Shown here: one piece after another, positions 57,181 through 64,000 of the stretch
Numbering within the stretch: the first letter of the stretch is position 1
How the letters are laid out: every line of letters begins with the position of its first letter
Assembly (NCBI RefSeq): GCF_030709675.1
Contig: NZ_JAUZQD010000001.1
Coordinates: forward strand, 248,001-312,000
Reading direction: 5' to 3'
From: Symbioplanes lichenis
GTDB taxonomy: Bacteria; Actinomycetota; Actinomycetes; Mycobacteriales; Micromonosporaceae
Length of the DNA stretch: 64,000 bases
The notes under the pieces: generated by a model
The model's input: only the letters and a program-made list of their open reading frames with translations
Told to the model about the DNA's origin: nothing
The model's database searches: none
Position numbers and translations under genes: made by a program

Positions 57181-60100
57181 CTACTCGTCGCCCTCGAGGT
57201 CGCCCTCGGTCTCCAGGTAGACCTGCTGCAGGGCGGCCAGCGTGTCCGGGTCGGGCGCTTCCCAGAGCTTGCGGTCCGCCGCTTCGAGCAGGCGCTCGGT
57301 GATGCCGTGCAGCGCCCACGGGTTGGACTGCGTCATGAACTTCTGGTTCTCCGGGTCGAGCACGTAACTGGCGGCCAGCTGCTCGTACATCCAGTCGGCG
57401 ACCACGCCGGCCGTCGCGTCGTAGCCGAAGAGGTAGTCGACGGTGGCGGCCAGCTCGAAGGCGCCCTTGTAGCCGTGGCGGCGCATCGCGGCGATCCAGC
57501 GCGGGTTGACGACCCGGGCCCGGAAGATCCGCGCGGTCTCCTCGGTCAGGCTGCGGGTGCGCGTGGCGTCCGGGTTGGTGGAGTCGCCGATGTACGCCGC
57601 CGGGGCGCGACCGGTCAGCGCCCGCACCGTGGCGATCATGCCGCCGTGGTACTGGAAGTAGTCGTCGGAGTCCGCGATGTCGTGCTCGCGCGTGTCGATG
57701 TTCTTCGCCGCCACTTCGATGCGCTTGTAGGCGTTCTCCATGTCGCCGCGCGCCGGCACGCCGTCGAGGCCGCGTCCGTAGGCGAAGCCGCCCCAGACCG
57801 CGTAGACCTCGGCCAGGTCGGCGTCGCCGCGCCAGTTGCGGCTGTCGATCAGCGGGAGGATGCCGGCGCCGTAAGCGCCCGGGCGGGAGCCGAAGATGCG
57901 GGTCGTGGCCCGGCGGTGGTCGCCGTGGGTGGCCTCGTCGGCGCGGGCGTGCGCGCGGACATAGTTGACCTCGTCGGGCTCGTCCAGCTCGGCGACCAGC
58001 CGGATCGCGTCATCCATCATCGCCACGACGTGCGGGAAGGCGTCGCGGAAGAAGCCGGAGATGCGCACTGTCACGTCGATGCGGGGCCTGCCCAGCTCGT
58101 CGAGCGAGATCGGCTCGATGCCGGTCACCCGGCGGGAGGCGGCGTCCCACACCGGGCGTACGCCGATCAGCGCCAGGATCTCCGCGATGTCGTCGCCCGC
58201 GGTGCGCATGGCGCTGGTGCCCCAGGCGGAGAGGCCGACCGACTTGGGCCAGTCGCCGTAGTCCTCGCGGTAGCGCTTGAGCAGCGACTCCGCCATCGAC
58301 TGGCCGGTCTCCCAAGCCAGGGCGCTCGGGATCGCCTTCGGGTCGACCGAGTAGAAGTTGCGCCCGGTCGGCAGCACGTTGATGAGCCCACGCAGCGGCG
58401 AGCCGCTCGGGCCCGCCGGCACGTAACCGCCGTCCAGGGCGTGCAGCACGTGGGTCAGCTCGTCGGTGGTGCGGGCGAGCCTCGGGACGACCTCGGCCGC
58501 GGCGAACTCGAGCACCCGGCGTACGTCGTCGTTGTCCGTGAGGCCATCGGGGACCGTGGTGGGCCAGCCGGCCTCCTCCATGGCGGTGACCAGGGCGCGG
58601 GCCTGCTCCTCGACGGCGTCCGTCTCGGCGGTGGAGGCGTCCTCGGACAGGCCGAGAGCCTCGCGCAGGCCGGGGAGGGCCGCGACCTGACCGGCCCACA
58701 TCTGCCGGGCGCGCAGCATCGCGAGCACCAGGTTGACGCGCGGCTCGCCGGTGGGCGCCTGGCCGAGGATGTGCAGGCCGTCGCGGATCTGGACGTCCTT
58801 GACCTCACAGAGCCAGCCGTCGACGTGCATGATGAACTCGTCGAACTCCTCGTCGCCGGGGCGGGAGGCGAGGCCGAGGTCGTGGTCCATCTTGGCGGCC
58901 TGGATGAGCGTCCAGATCTGCGCGCGGATGGCGGGCAGCTTGGCGGGGTCGAGGGCGGCGATGTTCGCGTGCTCGTCCAGCAGCTGCTCGAGGCGGGCGA
59001 TGTCGCCGTAGGACTCGGCGCGGGCCATCGGCGGGATCAGGTGGTCGACCAGCGTGGCGTGCGCCCGCCGCTTGGCCTGGGTGCCCTCGCCCGGGTCGTT
59101 GACCAGGAACGGATAGATCAGCGGCAGGTCGCCGAGCGCCGCGTCGGTGCCGTCCGAGGCGGACATGCCGACGTTCTTGCCGGGCAGCCACTCCAGGTTG
59201 CCGTGCTTGCCCACGTGCACCACCGCGTGCGCGCCGAACTCGTCGGCCAGCCAGCGGTAGGCCGCGAGATAGTGGTGGCTCGGCGGCAGGTCCGGGTCGT
59301 GGTAGATCGCGACCGGGTTGGCGCCGAAACCACGCGGCGGCTGCACCATGACCACGGTGTTCTCGTCGCGGAGGGCGGCGAGCACGATGTCACCGCCGTC
59401 GACGTAGAGCTCGCCCGGGGGCGGACCCCAGTGCTGCGTCATCGCCTCGCGCAGGTCCTCGGGCAGCGTGGCGAACCAGGCCGCGTACTTGTCGCCGTTG
59501 ATCCGGACCGGGTTGCTCGCCAGCTGGTCCTCGGTGAGCCAGTCGGGGTCCTGGCCACCGGCGGCGATCAGCGCGTGGATCAGCTTGTCGCCGTCCTGCT
59601 CGGCGACGCCGGGGAAGCCGCCGACCCGATAGCCGCGCTCGCCCATGGCCTGGATCAGCCGCACGGTCGACGCGGGTGTGTCAAGCCCCACGGCGTTGCC
59701 CATCCGCGAGTGCTTGGTCGGATAGGCGGACAGCATGATGACGATCCGGCGCTCGGCCGGTGGGACGTGCCGCAACCGCGCGTGCGCCACGGCGATGCCG
59801 GCCACGCGGGCGGCGCGCTCGGGATCGGCCACGTACACGGAAAGGCCGTCGGGGTCGATCTCCTTGAAGCTGAACGGGACCGTGATGATGCGCCCGTCGA
59901 ACTCGGGGATGGCCACCTGCGTCGCGGCGTCGAGCGGGGAGAGGCCGTCGTCGCTGGCCTCCCAGGCCGCGCGGCTGCTGGTCAGGCACAGGCCCTGCAG
60001 GATGGGCACGTCGAGGTCGGCGAGCACACCGACGTCCCAGGCCTCGTCGTCGCCGCCCGCGGAGACCGTCGCCGGCTTGGTGCCGCCCGCGGCGAGCACC

Positions 60101-60729
60101 GTGACGACCAGGGCGTCCGCCTTGCGCAGCTCGGCGAGCAGCTCCGGCGAGGCGGTGCGGAGCGAGGCCGTGAAGATCGGCAGCGGCCGCGCGCCCTTGG
60201 CCTCGAGCTGCCGGCACAGCGCGTCCACGAAGGCGGTGTTGCCGGCCATGTGGTGCGCCCGGTAGTAGAGGACCGCCACGGTCGGGCCGGTGATTTCGGC
60301 GGCCGTCCGCTCGAGCACGCCCCACTCGGGTGCGGGCACCGGCGGGGCGAAGCCGGTGCCGGTCAGCATGATCGTGTCGGAGAGGAAGTCGTGCAGCGCG
60401 GCGACGTTGTCCGCCCCGCCGTAGGCGAGGTAGCCGTGTGCCTCGGCCGCCACCCCGGCGGGCACGGTGGAGAGCTGTATGAGGGCCGCGTCGGGCGCCT
60501 GCTCACCGCCCAGCACCACCACGGGGACAGGCCCGGCGAGCAGCGCGTCGAGCCCCTCCTCCCAGGCACGGCGCCCGCCGAGGATGCGGACGACCACCAG
60601 GTCGACGCCCTCGGTCAGCCCGGGCAGGTCCTCGACGGCGGTGCGGGCGGGGTTGCCCAGCCGCCACTCCCGGCCACTCGCACGGGCGCTCAGCAGGTCG
60701 GTGTCGGACGTCGACAGCAGCAGAAACAC
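57181..60729 (-). CDS. cobN: Cobaltochelatase, CobN subunit
   Basis: A 1182-residue large subunit that inserts cobalt into hydrogenobyrinate a,c-diamide together with CobS and CobT (or ChlD/ChlI-like partners). HMAGNTAFVDALCRQLEAKG, AYPTKHSRMGNAVGLDTPAS, HVGKHGNLEWLPGKNVGMSA and YYSVDPKAIPS-type segments (NFYSVDPKAIPSALAWETGQ) are landmarks of CobN/BchH proteins. YGDWPKSVGLSAWGTSAMRT and KGAFELAATVDYLFGYDATA lie near the end. GTG 60729 is the start; GAGGGGAG lies just upstream. A cobalamin riboswitch occupies its 5' leader, so expression should fall when B12 is plentiful. Confidence 0.95.
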   Translation of the reverse strand: MFLLLSTSDTDLLSARASGREWRLGNPARTAVEDLPGLTEGVDLVVVRILGGRRAWEEGLDALLAGPVPVVVLGGEQAPDAALIQLSTVPAGVAAEAHGYLAYGGADNVAALHDFLSDTIMLTGTGFAPPVPAPEWGVLERTAAEITGPTVAVLYYRAHHMAGNTAFVDALCRQLEAKGARPLPIFTASLRTASPELLAELRKADALVVTVLAAGGTKPATVSAGGDDEAWDVGVLADLDVPILQGLCLTSSRAAWEASDDGLSPLDAATQVAIPEFDGRIITVPFSFKEIDPDGLSVYVADPERAARVAGIAVAHARLRHVPPAERRIVIMLSAYPTKHSRMGNAVGLDTPASTVRLIQAMGERGYRVGGFPGVAEQDGDKLIHALIAAGGQDPDWLTEDQLASNPVRINGDKYAAWFATLPEDLREAMTQHWGPPPGELYVDGGDIVLAALRDENTVVMVQPPRGFGANPVAIYHDPDLPPSHHYLAAYRWLADEFGAHAVVHVGKHGNLEWLPGKNVGMSASDGTDAALGDLPLIYPFLVNDPGEGTQAKRRAHATLVDHLIPPMARAESYGDIARLEQLLDEHANIAALDPAKLPAIRAQIWTLIQAAKMDHDLGLASRPGDEEFDEFIMHVDGWLCEVKDVQIRDGLHILGQAPTGEPRVNLVLAMLRARQMWAGQVAALPGLREALGLSEDASTAETDAVEEQARALVTAMEEAGWPTTVPDGLTDNDDVRRVLEFAAAEVVPRLARTTDELTHVLHALDGGYVPAGPSGSPLRGLINVLPTGRNFYSVDPKAIPSALAWETGQSMAESLLKRYREDYGDWPKSVGLSAWGTSAMRTAGDDIAEILALIGVRPVWDAASRRVTGIEPISLDELGRPRIDVTVRISGFFRDAFPHVVAMMDDAIRLVAELDEPDEVNYVRAHARADEATHGDHRRATTRIFGSRPGAYGAGILPLIDSRNWRGDADLAEVYAVWGGFAYGRGLDGVPARGDMENAYKRIEVAAKNIDTREHDIADSDDYFQYHGGMIATVRALTGRAPAAYIGDSTNPDATRTRSLTEETARIFRARVVNPRWIAAMRRHGYKGAFELAATVDYLFGYDATAGVVADWMYEQLAASYVLDPENQKFMTQSNPWALHGITERLLEAADRKLWEAPDPDTLAALQQVYLETEGDLEGDE

Positions 60730-60761
60730 GGCTCTCCCCTCGGGGTCCGCGCCCCGGGTCG

Positions 60762-60926
60762 AAGGATCACGGCGACCGGAGTTCCTGGCTCCCGGGCTGT
60801 TGCCAGACCCGGTGACAGTGGCGGGACCGCGCCGGAGTCACACCGGCTTCCTCCGCGGCGTCGCCGCACGTGGACTCCCACTCTGCCGACCGGACCGCAC
60901 CCACGTCAACGTGAGGCGGCCGGTGT
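60762..60926 (-). promoter_or_regulatory. Cobalamin (B12) riboswitch controlling cobN
   Basis: Read on the minus strand, the element contains CCGGTGTGACTCCGG followed by CGCGGTCCCGCCACTGT, the paired region and core typical of class I cobalamin aptamers, and the B12 box AGCCAGGAACTC (60779-60790). Downstream the sequence GGGGCGCGGACCCC and the Shine-Dalgarno GAGGGGAG could form the expression platform. The boundaries are approximate. Confidence 0.9.
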
Positions 60927-60968
60927 GACGATGCCGACCGCCGGCAGGAAAATGTCGGCACCGATCCG

Positions 60969-60974
60969 TAGTAT
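60969..60974 (+). promoter_or_regulatory. -10 box of the cobGHI operon
   Basis: TAGTAT lies seven bases before GTG 60982, so transcription should begin at or next to that codon. No clear -35 is seen. Confidence 0.5.
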
Positions 60975-60981
60975 CCGGGCC

Positions 60982-62559
60982 GTGTCCTCCCCCGGCTCCC
61001 TCCCCGCCTCCCCGAACGGCCCCGCCGCCCGGGCGTTCCCGCCCGCGGGATCTCCGGGATCAGAGGCGGGCGCATCGGGGCGGGCGCTGTCGCCGGTGGT
61101 AGTGGAGGCGGGAATCCAGGTCATGGGCGGCCGGGCGGAACGCGACGCCTGTCCCGGGGCGCTGCGGCTGCACGAGGCCGCGGACGGGCCGCTCGCGCGG
61201 ATCCGGGTGCCCGGCGGCCGCATCAGCGGAGCCCAGCTCGGAACGCTACGTGAGCTGGCCGCCGCGTGGGGCGACGGGCACGTCGAGCTGACCAGCCGGG
61301 CCAACCTTCAGCTCCGAGCCCTGACCGGCGTCCCCGAGACGCGGCTCGCCGACCGTCTGGCAGCGGCCGGGCTGCTGCCCTCCGACACGCATGAGCTGGT
61401 CCGCAACATCGCGGCATCGCCCCTGATCAGCGGTCGTGACGCGGGGCTGGTCCGGGAGCTGGACGAGGCGCTGTGCGCGGACGCAGGGCTGGCGGGGCTG
61501 CCGGGACGGTTCCTGTTCGCGATCGATGACGGCGCCGGTGACGTTGCGTATGCGGCTGACGTGGCGGCGCTGCGGCTCGGGACGGGGGGCGCGGGGCGGT
61601 TCGCGATGCTCTTCGCGGGGCGGGACGTCGGGCTGCGGGTGGGGCGGGCGACTGTCGTGTCTGCGCTGCTCACGGCGGCTCGTGCTTTCCTGGTGCAGGT
61701 CGAGGGCGCGGTGGCCACGGGGGCGCGCCGCTCGTGGCGGGTGCGCGAGCTGACGGACGGGCCGGGCCTGCTCGGACGAGACACGGCACGGGCCCTCGAC
61801 ATCACGCTCGGTGAGGTTGATCCGGAGCTGCGGCGGCCGGGCGTACAGGAGCCGATCGGGGTTGTCCCGCAGGGTGACGGGCGCGTGGCCGTGGCGGCGC
61901 TCGTGCCGCTGGGGCGGCTCGACGACCGGCAGTTACGGGTTCTGGCCGGGGCGGACGAGCTGGTCTTCACGCCGTGGCGCGGAGTGGTGCTGCCCGGGGT
62001 GGCGCCGGAGGCGGCCGACGAGTGGCTGGACGCGCTCGCCGGGGCCGGGCTCGAGGTCGGCGCCGGTTCACGCTGGGTCGGGGTCACCGCGTGCGCCGGG
62101 CGGCCGGGGTGCGCGAAGTCCCTGGCAGATGTGCGGCACGACGCCGACGCGGCGACCGTGGCCGGCGACGGGCTGCCTGTGCACTGGGTGGGGTGTGCCC
62201 GGGGCTGCGGCAGTCCGGCGGCGGCGCACGTGCGAGTCGAGGCGACCGTCGGCGGCTACGCGGTGACCGTGCGGAGCGGCAGCAGCGCCGGACGAGTGAG
62301 CGACGGTGAGACCACGGGCAACAGCACCGCGCGATCCGCGGGCGACGGCACGGCGGGCGGCGGCACCGGGCAATCCGGCCGCGGCGACGCGACGGGCACC
62401 GGGCGATCCGCGGGCGGCGACGCGACGGACGGCAGCATCGGGACGGGCGATGGCGGGACGACCGGCGGCGTGGTGCGAGGTGATCGGCTGGCGCGGGCGG
62501 TGGCGGCGGCCCGGCGCGGTTCGGTGGATGGAAGCACGGCAGGGACGAGGGAAGGCTGA
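60982..62559 (+). CDS. cobG: Precorrin-3B synthase, CobG
   Basis: A monooxygenase of the sulfite/nitrite-reductase fold that ring-contracts precorrin-3A in the aerobic pathway. [20 protein letters not shown] opens the domain, [15 protein letters not shown] is the family signature, and the Fe4S4-ligand cysteines are [13 protein letters not shown] and GCARGCGSP. Start choice is uncertain: GTG 60982 suits the TAGTAT -10, giving 525 residues, while ATG 60952 and ATG 61124 are alternatives. The last 90 residues are an unusual Gly/Ser/Thr-rich tail ([20 protein letters not shown]) not seen in typical CobG proteins. It is followed after 1 bp by cobH. Confidence 0.9.
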   Translation: MSSPGSLPASPNGPAARAFPPAGSPGSEAGASGRALSPVVVEAGIQVMGGRAERDACPGALRLHEAADGPLARIRVPGGRISGAQLGTLRELAAAWGDGHVELTSRANLQLRALTGVPETRLADRLAAAGLLPSDTHELVRNIAASPLISGRDAGLVRELDEALCADAGLAGLPGRFLFAIDDGAGDVAYAADVAALRLGTGGAGRFAMLFAGRDVGLRVGRATVVSALLTAARAFLVQVEGAVATGARRSWRVRELTDGPGLLGRDTARALDITLGEVDPELRRPGVQEPIGVVPQGDGRVAVAALVPLGRLDDRQLRVLAGADELVFTPWRGVVLPGVAPEAADEWLDALAGAGLEVGAGSRWVGVTACAGRPGCAKSLADVRHDADAATVAGDGLPVHWVGCARGCGSPAAAHVRVEATVGGYAVTVRSGSSAGRVSDGETTGNSTARSAGDGTAGGGTGQSGRGDATGTGRSAGGDATDGSIGTGDGGTTGGVVRGDRLARAVAAARRGSVDGSTAGTREG

Positions 62560-62560
62560 C

Positions 62561-63178
62561 ATGGAGTACGTGAAGGACGGCGCGGAGATCTACCGGCGGT
62601 CGTTCGCGACGATCCGGGACGAGGCCGATCTGTCCGGCTTGCCGGCGGACGTGGCCCGGGTGGCCGTACGCATGATCCATGCCTGCGGGATGGTCGACCT
62701 GGTGCGCGACATCGCTTGGAGCCCCGGGGTGGTGACCGCGGCGCGGAAGGCCCTGCTCGCCGGGGCGCCGATCCTGTGCGACGCCGAGATGGTGGCGTCC
62801 GGCGTGACCCGCAAACGGCTGCCGGCCGGCAACGAGGTCATCTGCACGTTGCGTGACCCGGCCGTGCCCGGGCTGGCCGCCGAGATCGGGAACACGCGCA
62901 GCGCGGCCGCCCTCGACCTGTGGGGCGACCGGCTCGCCGGGGCCGTGGTGGCGATCGGCAACGCGCCCACGGCACTGTTCCGGCTGCTGGAGATGATCGA
63001 GGCCGGGGCGCCCCGGCCGGCGGCTGTGCTGGGCATTCCGGTGGGGTTCATCGGGGCGGCCGAGTCGAAGGACGCCCTCGCGGCGTCGGACCTGGAGTAC
63101 CTCGTCGTCCGCGGGCGGCGGGGCGGCAGTGCGATCACGGCGGCGGCGGTCAACGCACTCGCCTCGGAGAAGGAGTGA
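62561..63178 (+). CDS. cobH: Precorrin-8X methylmutase, CobH
   Basis: A 205-residue enzyme that moves the C-11 methyl group to C-12 to give hydrogenobyrinate. Landmarks are [28 protein letters not shown] with the catalytic His near residue 44, and [14 protein letters not shown] and [19 protein letters not shown] 62561 follows GGGAAGG, which overlaps the end of cobG. It is co-transcribed with cobG and cobI. Confidence 0.95.
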   Translation: MEYVKDGAEIYRRSFATIRDEADLSGLPADVARVAVRMIHACGMVDLVRDIAWSPGVVTAARKALLAGAPILCDAEMVASGVTRKRLPAGNEVICTLRDPAVPGLAAEIGNTRSAAALDLWGDRLAGAVVAIGNAPTALFRLLEMIEAGAPRPAAVLGIPVGFIGAAESKDALAASDLEYLVVRGRRGGSAITAAAVNALASEKE

Positions 63179-63180
63179 CG

Positions 63181-64000
63181 GTGGCGGGCCGGCCGGGAGA
63201 CGACGTGCACGAGACCGACGGAAGCGACGCCCACGGGACCGGTGCGGGCACGTCGAGACCGGGGCGGCTCTATGGCGTCGGGCTCGGGCCGGGCGACCCC
63301 GAGCTGGTCACGGTGAAGGCGGCCCGGCTGATCGCGGCGGCCGACGTGGTGGCCTATCACGCGGCGCGGCACGGGCGGTCCAACGCGCGGGCGATCGCGG
63401 CCGGCTACCTGCGGGAGGGGCAGATCGAGGAGGCGCTGATCTACCCCGTGACCACCGAGACGACCGACCACCCCGGCGGCTACCAGGGGGCGATCGACGA
63501 GTTCTACGCGGCGAGCGCCGCCCGGCTGGCCGCGCACCTCGACGCGGGGCGGGACGTGGTCGTGCTGGCCGAGGGCGACCCGTTCTTCTACGGCTCCTAC
63601 ATGCACATGCACAAGCGGCTGGCGGACCGGTACGAGACCTCGGTCGTCCCCGGCGTGACCTCGGTCAGCGCGGCATCGGCCGTGCTGGGCCGCCCGCTGA
63701 TGGAACGCGACGAGACGCTCACGGTCCTGCCGGGCACCCTGCCGCCCGACGAGCTCGCGGCGCGGCTGGCCACGACCGACTCGGCCGCCGTGATGAAGCT
63801 GGGCCGGACGTTCGCCGGGGTGCGCGAGGCGCTCGAGCGGGCCGGGCGGCTCGACGACGCCTGGTACGTGGAGCGGGCGACCACCGACAAGGAGCGCCAG
63901 GGTCGCGTCGCGGAGATCGACCCGGCGACTGTGCCGTACTTCTCGCTGGCGCTGTTGCCGAGCAGGGCCGCCACGGCTCTCGCCGAGGACGACGTTCCCA
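63181..64000 (+). CDS. cobI: Precorrin-2 C20-methyltransferase, CobI (cut by window edge)
   Basis: The first 273 codons of a SAM-dependent methylase. After a 25-residue polar extension, LYGVGLGPGDPELVTVKAAR is the SAM loop, VVVLAEGDPFFYGSYMHMHK the substrate loop, and VVPGVTSVSAASAVLGRPLM the third motif. It methylates C-20 of precorrin-2. GTG 63181 is 2 bp after the cobH stop and is preceded by GAGAAGGAG. In many actinobacteria CobI is fused to CobJ; the open frame at the right edge would allow this but cannot show it. Confidence 0.93.
   Translation, partial: MAGRPGDDVHETDGSDAHGTGAGTSRPGRLYGVGLGPGDPELVTVKAARLIAAADVVAYHAARHGRSNARAIAAGYLREGQIEEALIYPVTTETTDHPGGYQGAIDEFYAASAARLAAHLDAGRDVVVLAEGDPFFYGSYMHMHKRLADRYETSVVPGVTSVSAASAVLGRPLMERDETLTVLPGTLPPDELAARLATTDSAAVMKLGRTFAGVREALERAGRLDDAWYVERATTDKERQGRVAEIDPATVPYFSLALLPSRAATALAEDDVP

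Noticed and set aside
55786-60951. An apparent 2257-codon open frame on the plus strand
   Set aside because: Up to 60951 it is the high-GC antisense shadow of cobN and DUF1905 and a wrong frame of cobF. Only the part from about 60952 or 60982 onward, cobG, has coding character.
1-64000. tRNA, rRNA, insertion sequence or integrase genes
   Set aside because: I saw no tRNA-like T-arm (GTTCGANTC with flanking cloverleaf), no transposase or integrase motif and no terminal inverted repeats.

Overview
This 64 kb window comes from a high-GC chromosome (roughly 70 to 73 % G+C by eye) of a filamentous, saprophytic actinobacterium. A member of the Micromonosporaceae such as Actinoplanes fits best. That placement is inferred from the secreted glycan-degrading enzymes, two enzymes of F420-dependent families, MerR and LacI regulators, an SOS box of the actinobacterial type, an HspR-type (HAIR) element, many GTG/TTG starts and a large set of apparently leaderless genes. 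I read 58 protein genes, one of them disrupted and two cut by the window edges. I see no tRNA or rRNA gene, no CRISPR array and no insertion sequence.

Layout. 0-6 kb: the start of a LacI regulator, a MerR-PP2C fusion and a large secreted GH92 enzyme. 6-12.8 kb: a mixed accessory stretch with an F420/PPOX enzyme, a long non-coding leader, a small MerR-like protein, a MerR-peroxiredoxin fusion that has lost its active-site cysteine, a methyltransferase interrupted by an amber codon, and a solitary HD-phosphohydrolase/Hsp90-like ATPase fusion that resembles defence proteins. 12.8-20.6 kb: a complete beta-galactan utilisation locus (GH35, ABC binding protein and two permeases, LacI regulator, secreted GH53 endo-galactanase) with two identical 16-bp operators in its divergent promoter region. 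20.7-26.5 kb: small enzymes and regulators, including divergent MarR/DoxX and TetR/FBP pairs. 26.6-29.8 kb: a second secreted GH92 enzyme. 30-35.3 kb: a tightly overlapping operon of a GGDEF-EAL c-di-GMP protein, a PLP decarboxylase and an MFS permease. 35.6-38.6 kb: an unusual pair, a PfkB-kinase fusion facing a Mom-like (GNAT-fold) protein, followed by a 55-residue membrane protein.

39-41 kb: a redox protein and two orphan binding proteins. 41-48 kb: two secreted beta-1,3-glucanases (GH16 and GH64) whose promoters share AGCGCT-centred operators, with a LacI regulator between them. 48-56 kb: an LLM oxidoreductase, acetyltransferases, a phage-type lysin-like protein, a lipoprotein/mini-membrane-peptide/duplicated-membrane-protein operon, a TPR protein, an Hsp20 with a HAIR operator and an SOS-regulated DNA polymerase IV. 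56-64 kb: aerobic cobalamin biosynthesis (cobF, cobN with a B12 riboswitch, cobG, cobH, cobI).

How it works together. The secreted GH92, GH53, GH16 and GH64 enzymes release mannose, galactan and beta-1,3-glucan fragments, and the LacI regulators with their own operator types sort these into separate regulons. The best candidates for undescribed biology are the HD/Hsp90-like ATPase at 9.1-11.8 kb, the PfkB-fusion/Mom-like pair at 35.6-38.1 kb, the MerR-dead-peroxiredoxin fusion, and the three-gene operon with a 27-residue membrane peptide and start-codon tandem repeats at 50.9-52.2 kb.
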